Part shown: positions 43,098 through 52,443 of the stretch, in pieces
Layout: every line of letters starts with the position of its first letter
Numbering within the stretch: the stretch's first letter is position 1
NCBI RefSeq assembly: GCF_014218355.1
Contig: NZ_AP023368.1
Coordinates: 4,589,501-4,653,500, forward strand
DNA length: 64,000 bases
From: Anaerocolumna chitinilytica
GTDB lineage: Bacteria; Bacillota; Clostridia; Lachnospirales; Lachnospiraceae
Direction: 5' to 3'
Translations under genes and position numbers: made by a program
Notes under the pieces: generated by a model
Told to the model about the DNA's origin: nothing
Seen by the model: the letters and a program-made list of their open reading frames with translations, nothing else
Database searches by the model: none

Positions 43098-45425
43098 TTA
43101 TGCTAACTCCACAATTTGCTTTTCAAAATTGCTTTTATACTGGCCCGGTGTGATTCCTTCATATTTTTTAAAGATACGAATCAGTGATTTGGAATCCAGA
43201 TAACCGATTGATTCGGCTGCTTCTCTTACACTTTCGCCAAGCAAAAGTCTTCTCTTACATTCTTCAATACGCCTGATATGTATCATATCTGTAATACCAT
43301 ATCCGGTATAGCTCTTAAAAGTTCGTCCCACATAGGATAAGTTCATATTAAGTTTATCTGCCAGAATGGATACATTTAAATTAGGGTCAGAATAATTATC
43401 ATCTACAAAGTCTATAATTTCCTGTACCCAATTAGGATACTCATTGGTCAGACACTTTTTCAGATGATCTGTAATCTCTCTGAAGATATCGTTCATGATA
43501 TGTCTGGCGGATTCGATGGAATTGGCTTTTAACATTCTCTCCATGGGATTCAGCTTCTTAAAGTATTCACCGTCACTTCTTCCAACGATATCACTCAGAC
43601 AGCTGTATACCGTATTAATCAGCGCAAACATCCTGCATTTATTGATATCCATGCAATGGATATCTTTGATAAACATTTCATCCAATATCTGATTTAAAAA
43701 TTCAGTAGCCTGTTCATACTCTTTGGATACGATCATATTGTAGAGCTTCTTCTGCTTTTCCATCAGCTGACTGTCATAATTATATACCGTATCATATTCC
43801 ATATTGGTTTCTTCATAAAATGCAAAGGCATCATAATCTTTTCCCCAGAATGACTGGAAGGACAATACCTGTGCGGCTTCGTTATAAGCCTTTGAAAAAG
43901 CCTCGCATTCCTTATGAATCTTACTTGCACCAATGTTAACCTTTAAATTCAGCAGCTTTTTATAAATTGAAAGGCATTTTCTGATATCAAAGGAAAGTGA
44001 GCCATTTGCAAGAATTTCATCGGTGATGTTTAGTACGCAAAGATGCATTCCATCAATGTCACTAAAGAATCCCGCATACTTTGAGAGAATATTTTCCTCA
44101 AATATATTCTTTACCACGAATTTTAATAATTTAAAGGTATTCTCTTTTTCTGATTCACTTATCCCTGAAAACAGATTACATTCCATAATGTCGGCATAGG
44201 TTATTGCCATTGTAATATATGGCTTTTTAAGACTGACTCCCGTATTGGATAGGATGGTTTCTTCCAGGATGGATTCATCATTGTTCCAACCCTTGATATA
44301 GCCGTTAACTACCTGGTTAAACAATGCATCTTTTGCCTGGTTGCAGGAATTGCTTAAAGTCTGATTCTCCAGATATAGATTCTCGATGTAATTCTCTATA
44401 TTATCAAAATTAATATCCCTTGCTGCTTTTTTGTTCTTTTTCAGGGCAGTAAACAATCTGGAAATAGGTTTATAATTCTTCACGGAATAATACCAGGCAA
44501 GAATAAAGGCTAATCCTATCATTACCATAATCTGAAGAACAATACCAAATATCAGGTTGTTCATTTCTTTCATATAATGACTTTTAGGTATAGTAATACA
44601 GTATTTAAAGTCATAATAATCAGATGCTACATAGGAATTAACATATTTAGTGCTTCCAATACGCTTTTCGATCAGCTTACTTTCATTGCTGTAATCATTA
44701 TAGGATATGGCATCTTCTGAGACGCTTGCTTTATTGTCACCTAGTATCTGATTCCCTTTATTGATCCAGTAAATCTTTCCTTCCTTCATGGTAGCAATGC
44801 CTGCGGCAATGTTCTTCCAGGGCACTACTGTTACGATGGTGGCCAGTTTATCTTTATAATTATAACTGTAGACATTCTGCAGAAAGAGAATACTGCTGTT
44901 TCCGTCTTTATCTTTAATAATTTTATAACCCTTATAGTCAGGTGTATCAATAGCTGTTAGCATCTCACCTTTGGTTAGTTGGTAATTGTTCGCAAAAATA
45001 TAATTTATCTCAGATGGATACAGCTTTGTATTAGTTATAATACTGTCACTGGAATAAAGATACACAAATATCTCGCTGCAAAAATTGATACTGCTCTTTA
45101 TGGTGTTCATTTCATCTTTGAACTTTGCGGCCTCCAGCAAACTGCCGGCGGAAAAGCCTTTTATCGTAATTAACTCTTTTAATTTATCATTCTCTGCCAG
45201 CATATTGCCTGTCTTGACTACTGTCTCCAGATTATCGTCAAATCCATTTTTCAGCTGGGACAACGTGGAGGACTGGGATGTGTGGATATCATCCAGAACA
45301 ACCCTGCCGTAATTAAAGTATACAAACAAGGAAATTAAAATAGGGAGTATTCCTATTACCAAATATGAAATTAAGTAAGAGTAAAATATCTTATCTCTTG
45401 TTTTGAAATGAAATAATTTCTTCAT
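43098..45425 (-). CDS. Membrane-anchored AraC-type regulator with extracellular sensor
   Basis: Large one-component regulator of 775 residues. TM1 (about 15-37) and TM2 (about 290-312, MNNLIFGIVLQIMVMIGLAF) flank an extracytoplasmic Cache-like sensor; a long cytoplasmic linker leads to the C-terminal AraC HTH pair (NLNVSILADKLNMNLSYVGR and SVREAAESIGYLDSKSLIRI, ending TPGQYK). Such proteins sense extracellular sugars directly, often with a neighbouring binding protein. It stands directly upstream of the orphan binding protein and GH30 genes and likely activates them. A perfect palindromic operator-like site lies 75 nt upstream of its start. Confidence 0.9.
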   Translation of the reverse strand: MKKLFHFKTRDKIFYSYLISYLVIGILPILISLFVYFNYGRVVLDDIHTSQSSTLSQLKNGFDDNLETVVKTGNMLAENDKLKELITIKGFSAGSLLEAAKFKDEMNTIKSSINFCSEIFVYLYSSDSIITNTKLYPSEINYIFANNYQLTKGEMLTAIDTPDYKGYKIIKDKDGNSSILFLQNVYSYNYKDKLATIVTVVPWKNIAAGIATMKEGKIYWINKGNQILGDNKASVSEDAISYNDYSNESKLIEKRIGSTKYVNSYVASDYYDFKYCITIPKSHYMKEMNNLIFGIVLQIMVMIGLAFILAWYYSVKNYKPISRLFTALKKNKKAARDINFDNIENYIENLYLENQTLSNSCNQAKDALFNQVVNGYIKGWNNDESILEETILSNTGVSLKKPYITMAITYADIMECNLFSGISESEKENTFKLLKFVVKNIFEENILSKYAGFFSDIDGMHLCVLNITDEILANGSLSFDIRKCLSIYKKLLNLKVNIGASKIHKECEAFSKAYNEAAQVLSFQSFWGKDYDAFAFYEETNMEYDTVYNYDSQLMEKQKKLYNMIVSKEYEQATEFLNQILDEMFIKDIHCMDINKCRMFALINTVYSCLSDIVGRSDGEYFKKLNPMERMLKANSIESARHIMNDIFREITDHLKKCLTNEYPNWVQEIIDFVDDNYSDPNLNVSILADKLNMNLSYVGRTFKSYTGYGITDMIHIRRIEECKRRLLLGESVREAAESIGYLDSKSLIRIFKKYEGITPGQYKSNFEKQIVELA

Positions 45426-45500
45426 CCTTTTCTCCCTTCAAGACATGTTGTGTATTGCTCGTAAACAACAATAACTGTATTAGTTTTATTTAAAGATTTA

Positions 45501-45514
45501 TAGAAACGTTTCTA
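45501..45514. promoter_or_regulatory. LacI-type operator upstream of the membrane AraC gene
   Basis: TAGAAACGTTTCTA is a perfect 14-bp palindrome with the central CG typical of LacI-family operators. It lies between the AraC sensor gene and the LacI gene at 45574-46578, and related boxes occur at 46601-46610 and 46892-46903. Confidence 0.6.
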
Positions 45515-45573
45515 ATAAATACGCAGGAAACTTATCCGCCAGAACCGCAGTAACTTAATCGAACCTATTTGTT

Positions 45574-46578
45574 TCAGAGTACCTTTGCCTTCGCTGAATC
45601 TCTATAAATAATCTCACCGGCTAAATGTTCTGAAACTCCTGGCATATCATTATTCATCATGTCCATTAATATCTCTACCGCACGTATACCCTGTCTTGCA
45701 ATAGGATTTCTCACGGTAGTAAGGGTAGGTGTAAAGTATCTTGCTACTTCAATATCATCAAATCCAACCACACTGATATCCTCAGGCACCCTGTAGCCTA
45801 ACCTGCTGAATGCCTTAATACAACCGATCGCGCTATAATCGTTGGCGGCAACAATCGCATCCGGAATCTGAGAATTACCCAGGCGGAATCGAGAGATAAC
45901 ATCATTGTAAGCATAGCTTTCTTCAAACATTCCCTTGAAAAAATACTCCTCTTTTATTTCAACACCAATTTCTTTCAGAGCTGTTGTATAACCTCTTTTT
46001 CGTTCCAGATTATCATATGTATTTTCTTCTCCTTCGATAAAGTAGATACGCTTATGCCCCAGATGAATCAGGTATTTTGTCAGGTCATAACCTGATTTAT
46101 AGGAATCAAATAAAACACTTGAAACATCCGCTCCGTTAAGATCTCTGTCTAAAAATACTGTCTTTATCTGATTCTGCACGATTAATTCAACTTCATGTTC
46201 TCCCACACGTTCATTATCAAACACGATAATTCCATCAAAATTCTTGCTTAAAACATTGCTTAAGAGAGCACGCTTGTCTTTATTAATAACAATATTAAGT
46301 CCGAAACCTCTTCGTCTTAATTCCTTAAATACGGAATCCACCAGAATATAGAAATAATGTCCGCTCACACTGGAGGAAAAAACCCCTACAGTCATGCTCT
46401 TTCTGGCCTTTAGCATTTTTCCGTTCATATTTGGTACATATTTGATGTTCTCTGCTATTTGAATGATTCTGTTTTTTGTATCTTCGCTTACAAGAGGCGA
46501 GTTATTCAAAGCATTAGACACTGTGGAAATAGACACTCCTGCTTCTTTCGCTACATCTTTTATAGTTGCTTTTTTCAC
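45574..46578 (-). CDS. LacI-family transcriptional regulator
   Basis: Repressor of 334 residues. The N-terminal headpiece KKATIKDVAKEAGVSISTVS followed by NALNN is diagnostic, and the hinge helix lies near NGKMLKARKS. The C-terminal periplasmic-binding-like domain binds a sugar effector. It starts with GTG (46576-46578). Its own promoter has an AAAACGTTTT box immediately downstream of the -10, and another palindrome stands before the AraC sensor gene, so it probably represses itself and its neighbours in response to a sugar. Confidence 0.92.
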   Translation of the reverse strand: MKKATIKDVAKEAGVSISTVSNALNNSPLVSEDTKNRIIQIAENIKYVPNMNGKMLKARKSMTVGVFSSSVSGHYFYILVDSVFKELRRRGFGLNIVINKDKRALLSNVLSKNFDGIIVFDNERVGEHEVELIVQNQIKTVFLDRDLNGADVSSVLFDSYKSGYDLTKYLIHLGHKRIYFIEGEENTYDNLERKRGYTTALKEIGVEIKEEYFFKGMFEESYAYNDVISRFRLGNSQIPDAIVAANDYSAIGCIKAFSRLGYRVPEDISVVGFDDIEVARYFTPTLTTVRNPIARQGIRAVEILMDMMNNDMPGVSEHLAGEIIYRDSAKAKVL

Positions 46579-46600
46579 TTTTTACACCCACTCTTTTCAT

Positions 46601-46643
46601 AAAACGTTTTTAGTATTATAACATATGTACAATTACGCTACAA
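46601..46643 (-). promoter_or_regulatory. LacI gene promoter with overlapping operator
   Basis: Minus-strand -35 TTGTAG (46638-46643), 17-nt spacer, -10 TATAAT (46615-46620), followed by the palindrome AAAACGTTTT (46601-46610) at the start of the transcript. Confidence 0.65.
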
Positions 46644-46939
46644 GTATTTTGTGTAAAAAACATATATTTAACAATCAAATTTTTGTAATTGTTTATTTCT
46701 ACCATATTTTTTATGAATATTATTACATTATTACTTTCTGCAATAAGTAAAAATGTTTGTAATACGAGAAAATCCCATGTATAATTATCGTATAAGTCGG
46801 TCAATATTGCATATTCTCTTTTATTTTCAGATAAACATAGGTTTTGGCCAATTTTATAGTATTTAAAATATATAGTGTTTTATATATTGTTACAAACGTT
46901 TTTATATATAATGTAACATATTCTAAGAATAAGCGAGGT
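46644..46939. other. AT-rich spacer with third operator-like box
   Basis: Non-coding, strongly AT-rich. It holds ACAAACGTTTTT (46892-46903), a CG-centred box like the two LacI sites, next to a TATAAT -10 candidate (46907-46912) for a plus-strand transcript; no good -35 is seen at normal spacing. Confidence 0.4.
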
Positions 46940-47203
46940 ATTTTAAAGAGAAAACCCTTTTTTCACTATAACTTTACGCATGCATTGCCCGATGAGGAAG
47001 AAGTTGCCTTTCATTCTGCCAAACTTAGGTATGCAAAATATGGTGTTCCCAAAGCCGATTATTTAAAGTCCTGGACTCCTTATACCAAGGATACCCCTCT
47101 TTCTATGTGTTTTCATAGTGACTCTTTTGTAATGGAAAGTCTTGAAGAAGATGATGAGATACAAGAATTGATGAAAGCTTTGATAAAAAATATGAGAGTA
47201 TAA
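46940..47203 (+). CDS. Small protein of unknown function with unclear start
   Basis: About 88 codons of convincing coding sequence (from RKPFFHYN through DEEEVAFHSAKLRYAKYGVP to the acidic EEDDEIQELMKALIKN tail) end at a TAA at 47201-47203. No ATG, GTG or TTG lies in frame where translation should begin. The open frame extends upstream to a TTG at 46844, but that part is AT-rich and precedes the apparent promoter. ATT at 46940-46942, just after GCGAGG, is the nearest candidate. The gene may use a rare start, have lost its 5' end, or carry a frameshift. I do not recognise the family. A terminator follows, and a LacI-type box precedes it. Confidence 0.45.
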   Translation: MLKRKPFFHYNFTHALPDEEEVAFHSAKLRYAKYGVPKADYLKSWTPYTKDTPLSMCFHSDSFVMESLEEDDEIQELMKALIKNMRV

Positions 47204-47267
47204 TCAATTTATAAAGGGCTTAGCAGCCGGTGGTTATCTAGATGTAAGACATACTATAGATTTTAAT

Positions 47268-47312
47268 ATATACAGCATCCAAGAATTTTCCGGGATGCTG
47301 TATATTTTATAT
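47268..47312 (+). terminator. Terminator after the small unknown gene
   Basis: A 13-bp stem ATATACAGCATCC (47268-47280) / GGATGCTGTATAT (47293-47305) with a 12-nt loop is followed by TTTTATATT. Confidence 0.7.
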
Positions 47313-47366
47313 TAAACATATTTTATTTATCATGGATTCTTTTAATTTGGATAGTCTATATAACAG

Positions 47367-48173
47367 TTATTCATAATGATAAGGGTCTCCTGATGCAATA
47401 AATGTCACCGGTATCCTTTCTTCAAGCAGCTTTGAAAGCCATACAGGATAGTATTTCATTCCCGGTTCCTCACTATTAAAATGCCCAAGATGAATGGCTG
47501 CTTTATTCTTTCCTAAAAATGCAGCATCTCGAATATAAGATGCCACTGTCCAGTCTAATAACTCTCCTGCAATTAACACATCTGCCTTATGTTTAATAAA
47601 AAGGGAGGTAAGGGTTTCATCAAAAGTCACATGTCCTCCGCCGATAAAAAGTACTCTGGAAACAACTGCATTCACATCTCCAATAACCCTTGTTGTCTGA
47701 ATACCAAGCTTCTCCTTTAAATGCCCGCATAACTCCTTCACCGTTACAGTGGGAATCTCATATACCAACGGAGCTTTCCAATCTTCAAAATATTCCACAC
47801 AATAATCTTCCCAGCCAAGGTCCTGCATAACACCACTGAAAATCAAATCCGGATCATTTTCATGTATGTGGTCATGATCTCTCCATATTGTAATCCCATT
47901 CTCCTTTAAAAGTCTGCATTTTTCCTCATATACTGAATCACCTTCCAGATAACCGGTTTTATCTTCATGGGTATAAAAAGTAGGTTCATGCGTTATGATA
48001 AAATTATAACCTAATTCTGCTGCTTTTCTGATAACCTCTACCGTAGCACAGCAGGTCGTTACAATACCCGTTACCTCACTGTCAGCATTGCCGAACTTAA
48101 TGGTATCAACCGTATCCAAACCAACCGTCGGGTAATTAGCTTCTATTGCTGCAATCACTTCACCAATTGTCAT
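47367..48173 (-). CDS. Nif3-like dinuclear metal centre protein
   Basis: Member of the NIF3/YbgI family of 268 residues, which form toroidal hexamers with two metals per subunit; annotated elsewhere as GTP cyclohydrolase 1 type 2-like. Metal ligands appear as ITHEPTFYTHED (about 59-70), WRDHDHIHE and LGHFNSEEPG near the C-terminus. The usual inserted domain is absent, giving the short form. It stands behind the second importer and a terminator, so it is probably a separate unit. Its physiological role is unknown for the family. Confidence 0.85.
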   Translation of the reverse strand: MTIGEVIAAIEANYPTVGLDTVDTIKFGNADSEVTGIVTTCCATVEVIRKAAELGYNFIITHEPTFYTHEDKTGYLEGDSVYEEKCRLLKENGITIWRDHDHIHENDPDLIFSGVMQDLGWEDYCVEYFEDWKAPLVYEIPTVTVKELCGHLKEKLGIQTTRVIGDVNAVVSRVLFIGGGHVTFDETLTSLFIKHKADVLIAGELLDWTVASYIRDAAFLGKNKAAIHLGHFNSEEPGMKYYPVWLSKLLEERIPVTFIASGDPYHYE

Positions 48174-48250
48174 AGCCCTTCTCCTTTTTTTATGAATGTA
48201 ACTTTTAACTAAAGTATGCTGTTTTTCTAAGGCTTCAACTAATACAAGTA

Positions 48251-48292
48251 AAACTGCCGGACAAGAGTTATCTCCTGCCCGGCAGTTTTTAA
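48251..48292 (-). terminator. Terminator of the second importer operon
   Basis: AAACTGCCGG (48251-48260) pairs with CCGGCAGTTT (48279-48288). On the minus strand TTTTACTT follows. It lies about 35 nt past the binding-protein stop. Confidence 0.6.
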
Positions 48293-48320
48293 GTTATTAT
48301 ATAAGTTACAACTTTATATC

Positions 48321-49931
48321 CTATTTATATCCGTGCTCTTCGCAGTAAGCAGCCCACTGTGTCTTAAACTGCTCCTGGCATGTTTCAATACCAGCATCTT
48401 TAACTTTCGTTCTGAATTCAGCAACCGCTTTATCAACATCAGCTACAAGACCAGCCTGCAGAGGTGCTAAATACTGTCTCATAACATCAGATACGGCACT
48501 TCTTTCAACTTCATACTGGCTGTAATCTTCAGCAAAACCACCAAAAACATTTACATTAGGGAATTTTGTTTTAGCTGCAATTTCACTGTATTTGGAGAAC
48601 ATCTGATTTAAGATTGTATCACTTTCCTGAGGAAGTTTGAAATCACCGTTTCTTAAATCCCAAGTATTCATGTTTTCATACTTGTAATTTTCAGAAAGAT
48701 TCTTATAGTTACCATTAGCATCTACATCATAGTGAGTTCCCTTGATACCATATTCAACAAGATCGTTTAATTCTTTATCATACAGGAATAAATCAAGTAC
48801 CATTAATGCTCTGTCCTGATTCTTAGAGCTTGCTAAAACTGCTGTTGCATTCTGTGTAGCATGTGCAGGGAAGATAACGCCTGTTGTTTCACCGTATGCT
48901 ACATATTCGGATTTCCAATCAGGATGTTTCTCTGCAAAGTTTGTAATAGCTGCAATGTTCTTGTTAGGATTCTGTCCTGCAACAACTGCTGCACAGATAC
49001 CATTGTTATATGCTTCAGAATCATTTGTATCAGATAAGGCACTTCTTGACCAGAAGCCTTCATCAGCAAATTTCTTCAGAAGTTTCATGTCTGTTACAAA
49101 ATCATCGGAATTCCAGTAATCATATACGTCAGAAGGAGTATCATAGTTAGCTGCAAGACCATAAGGTAAACCATTAGGAGTTACCCAAGGATACTTGAAG
49201 TTAAGAATATTAGCAGCATCAAAAGCAACCTGTAAGCCTGAGCTTTCACCTGTTGTTACAGATAATAAACCTTGTTTCGGATCATTCTGCTTAATTCCAA
49301 GAAGATAAGCTTCTAAGTTCTCTACGGAGTTAGGAACAGGAAGATTGTACTTTGTTCTTAAATCATCTCTGTAGGAAACACCACTTACTGTATATTCAGG
49401 CCATGTATTAGGAATAGCATAAAGCTTTCCGCCAACCTTACACTGGTCTAATAAGCTGGGATCCATAGATTTTGCAATATTAGGAGCATCGGTTGCAATC
49501 ATGTCTGTAAGATCTGCGAAAGCACCTGAATTAGCTAATGTTGCATAGTTAACCCAGTTTGCAGTATAGATAAGATCTGCAGATCCGGATGTAAGCTCTA
49601 AGTTATATTTCTGGCTCCAGTCAGTCCATGTGGAAAACTGGAAATCAACAGTAGCATTTGCTTTCTCTAATAAAACCTTGTTAATTGCATCTTCTACAAC
49701 TTGTTCATCCTTGGGAGCATCACCCATTACATAAAATACTAAATCTGCTTTTTTGGAAATGTCCGGGGTAGCTGCTGCTGTCTCGGTGGGTGTTGCTTCA
49801 GTGCTCTCTGTGGGAGTCGCTGTGTTTCCTGTGTTATTTCCTGAAGTGTTTTCTTTCTTACCGCAAGCGGCCATAGAAACCACTAAAGAAGCTACAAGAA
49901 GTAAACTGCAAAGCTTTTTAATTTTTCTCAT
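48321..49931 (-). CDS. Solute-binding lipoprotein of the second LplABC-type importer
   Basis: Lipid-anchored family 1 binding protein of 536 residues. The signal peptide ends in MAACGKK (lipobox). A linker rich in Asn, Thr, Glu and Pro leads to the binding domain (LVFYVMGDAPKDEQVVEDAI). The ATG at 49931 has AGGAGG 7 nt upstream; an ATG two codons earlier is adjacent to that site and rejected. It follows both permease genes, an order (B-C-A) opposite to the 23-27 kb system, and a terminator closes the operon. The ligand is probably an oligosaccharide. Confidence 0.88.
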   Translation of the reverse strand: MRKIKKLCSLLLVASLVVSMAACGKKENTSGNNTGNTATPTESTEATPTETAAATPDISKKADLVFYVMGDAPKDEQVVEDAINKVLLEKANATVDFQFSTWTDWSQKYNLELTSGSADLIYTANWVNYATLANSGAFADLTDMIATDAPNIAKSMDPSLLDQCKVGGKLYAIPNTWPEYTVSGVSYRDDLRTKYNLPVPNSVENLEAYLLGIKQNDPKQGLLSVTTGESSGLQVAFDAANILNFKYPWVTPNGLPYGLAANYDTPSDVYDYWNSDDFVTDMKLLKKFADEGFWSRSALSDTNDSEAYNNGICAAVVAGQNPNKNIAAITNFAEKHPDWKSEYVAYGETTGVIFPAHATQNATAVLASSKNQDRALMVLDLFLYDKELNDLVEYGIKGTHYDVDANGNYKNLSENYKYENMNTWDLRNGDFKLPQESDTILNQMFSKYSEIAAKTKFPNVNVFGGFAEDYSQYEVERSAVSDVMRQYLAPLQAGLVADVDKAVAEFRTKVKDAGIETCQEQFKTQWAAYCEEHGYK

Positions 49932-50034
49932 ATACATCCTCCTAAATAAATTGTTTTTATATTAAACCGTCCTGGTGTACTTAAATATCATGAATTATCT
50001 TTAACTGATAGCCAGTACACCAAGCGTATTAATA

Positions 50035-50934
50035 TCAGCCCTTTACAGCTCCTACTGTAATACCGGAGACAAAATACTTCTGTACAAAGGGATAGAATAA
50101 CAATACCGGGCCAGTAGCAACAACCGCCATCGCAAGCTTAATGGATTCGGAAGGCAGATCTGCTGTGGATACGCTGGTATTCTGAGCCATTTGTTTTAAT
50201 GCCTGAGTCGTGTTAAGCAAATCATACAGATAAAACTGTAATTCCCAGGTCTTACTGCTGGTACTAAACATAGAGGAACGGTACCAGTCGTTCCAATAAC
50301 CGATTGCAAGGAATAACCCGATTGTTGCTAATCCGGGTCCAAGTACCGGCATTACTATCTTAAGAAAAATAGTTACATGTCCTGCACCGTCAATTTTTGC
50401 TGATTCTGCAATAGCATCCGGTACAGATTCTTTAATGAAGGTTCTCATTAAAATTACCAGGAATGGGCTCATTAAAGCCGGGAACCAAATAGCAAAGGTG
50501 GAACCCTTTAAACCAAGTACACTGGTGTACATTAAATACCAGGGAATCATACCGCCGCCAAATATACTTGTAAAATAAATCATAAATGATATGTTATTGC
50601 GATACTTAAACTCAGGTCTTGAGATAACATAAGCAGTCATAGTAATAATGAAGAGACCGATGCCTGTACCAACAATGGTATAGTAGAAGTTCATCTTATA
50701 AGCCTGCAGAATATCCTGAGGAGCTTTAAATATCGTCTTGTAAGCTGAAATAGTAAAGTTTCTTGGTAATATCCCATAACCTTCGGTCAAAATAGTATAG
50801 TTATCCGTAAAGGAACCGGAAACGATAATAATAAACGGGAACACACATACCACAGCCATAATAGCCAGTAAAACATATATAACTACTTTAAAAACAATTG
50901 TTGAGCTTGATTGCTTTATCTTCATTCCATTCAC
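50035..50934 (-). CDS. Carbohydrate ABC permease, LplC type (second importer)
   Basis: MalG-like permease of 299 residues with about six helices and the EAA-like loop AESAKIDGAGHVTIFLKIVM. The C-terminal YFVSGITVGAVKG is typical of LplC relatives. It begins 7 nt behind the LplB-type gene and precedes the binding-protein gene by about 100 nt. The first EAA residue pattern (AESA rather than EAA-A) is slightly diverged but within family range. Confidence 0.87.
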   Translation of the reverse strand: MNGMKIKQSSSTIVFKVVIYVLLAIMAVVCVFPFIIIVSGSFTDNYTILTEGYGILPRNFTISAYKTIFKAPQDILQAYKMNFYYTIVGTGIGLFIITMTAYVISRPEFKYRNNISFMIYFTSIFGGGMIPWYLMYTSVLGLKGSTFAIWFPALMSPFLVILMRTFIKESVPDAIAESAKIDGAGHVTIFLKIVMPVLGPGLATIGLFLAIGYWNDWYRSSMFSTSSKTWELQFYLYDLLNTTQALKQMAQNTSVSTADLPSESIKLAMAVVATGPVLLFYPFVQKYFVSGITVGAVKG

Positions 50935-50940
50935 TCTCCT

Positions 50941-52443
50941 TTAGAATAATGCATAATCCGAATTCTTTTTCTTTACGACATAGTTTGTTACTAATATTAA
51001 GATGAATCCGAATAAGGACTGATAAAGACCTGCTGCTGTACCAATACCGATGCTTAACGGTTGAGTCGTAGTGATACGGTATACATAGGTATCAAAAATA
51101 TCCGTCGCATTGTATAATACACCATTTGTTCCAACCATCTGATAGAACAATTCGAACTGTCCTTTCATAATGCTTCCTAATGAGAATAAGAACAGGATGA
51201 TAAAAGTAGGTTTAATTAGCGGTAATGTGATATAACGTATCTGCTGTATGATGTTCGCACCATCTACTTTTGCCGCATCATAATATTCATCGCTGATGCC
51301 CATTATAGTTGCAAGATAAACAACCATACCGTAGCCGATATTTTTCCAGATATAAAAGATTGTAATCAGGAATGGCCAATAGTGAGGTGTGTTATAGAAG
51401 TCTATTTTTTGACCTCCCATCGCAACCACCATAGTGTTTACAACACCGGAGTCATATTCAAATAAGTTATAAACCAAAACCTTAAGAATAACGAATGATA
51501 CGAAGTAAGGCATAAACATCAAAGTCTGGGAGGTCTTTTTAAACCATCTGACACCAACCTGGCTAACAAAGATTGCAAATACAATCTGTAAAATGTTACC
51601 TAAGGAAATAAATACAAAGTTATAAAGTATTGTGTTTTTCGTTAGTTTAAATAAATCCGCTTTTAACAGATATTCGAAATTCTTCATTCCTACAAAAGGG
51701 CTTGCCCATAATCCGTCACGGAAATTAAAGGAGGTAAATGCATAATACACACCCACCATAGGAAGGTAATTGTTTATTAAAAGATAAACTGCGGCAGGAA
51801 TTAACATAGCAAAAAGAACCCAATTTTTTCTTAATTCATGAAATAAACCATGCTCCCTGTAAATCTCTCTCTCCCTTTTCTCAATTGTCATTACTGAGAT
51901 ATAGGCCAGTATAGAAATTAATAATATTACATAAACAATGGGAGAAACAAAAATTGCATCTGCACCGATTTTCTTATTGGCAAAGGGCATAAATATAATC
52001 GCTGCAACTGAAAGTATCACATTAAATACCATTGCTGATTTCACTGTGAAATATAAATGCAGATTGCCTTTTGATTCCTTCTTTTTTACAAATACTCTAA
52101 CAAGAAGTACAATATTAAAGTAAATGGATGCTATAAAAAGCAGCACCAGAATCATGGTAAAAAGTCCTATGTTACCTTGTTTTGTAAGTTTTACAAATGT
52201 CAAGATATCATACAAATTATAACTGGACATTAATTTACTGATTACATCTTCTTTAAGTCCCATACTCTTAAAGAGCGAATTTGGATTGTTAATATAAATC
52301 CATTGCACAAAAGGAATTGATAAAAGCAATGTAATCACTGATGCCACTATACCGGCTAGTAGTCCAAGCTTTTTACCAAGGTATTCTTTTTCAAATATCG
52401 CCGTCAGACCAGGTTCCGGTTTTTGATTTTCTTTACTTTTCAT
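50941..52443 (-). CDS. LplB-type ABC permease with extra N-terminal membrane domain
   Basis: Permease of 500 residues, about 190 longer than ordinary LplB proteins. The N-terminal extension has four predicted helices (about 27-47, 90-112, 132-152 and 163-184). The normal LplB core starts near LFAMLIPAAVYLLINNYLPM (about 210) and contains the EAA-like loop DAAKVDGANIIQQIRYITLP. MalF of enteric bacteria also has an N-terminal extension, but the sequence here is unrelated by eye. It is the first gene of the second importer operon. The extension may interact with a regulator or with the binding protein. Confidence 0.82.
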   Translation of the reverse strand: MKSKENQKPEPGLTAIFEKEYLGKKLGLLAGIVASVITLLLSIPFVQWIYINNPNSLFKSMGLKEDVISKLMSSYNLYDILTFVKLTKQGNIGLFTMILVLLFIASIYFNIVLLVRVFVKKKESKGNLHLYFTVKSAMVFNVILSVAAIIFMPFANKKIGADAIFVSPIVYVILLISILAYISVMTIEKREREIYREHGLFHELRKNWVLFAMLIPAAVYLLINNYLPMVGVYYAFTSFNFRDGLWASPFVGMKNFEYLLKADLFKLTKNTILYNFVFISLGNILQIVFAIFVSQVGVRWFKKTSQTLMFMPYFVSFVILKVLVYNLFEYDSGVVNTMVVAMGGQKIDFYNTPHYWPFLITIFYIWKNIGYGMVVYLATIMGISDEYYDAAKVDGANIIQQIRYITLPLIKPTFIILFLFSLGSIMKGQFELFYQMVGTNGVLYNATDIFDTYVYRITTTQPLSIGIGTAAGLYQSLFGFILILVTNYVVKKKNSDYALF

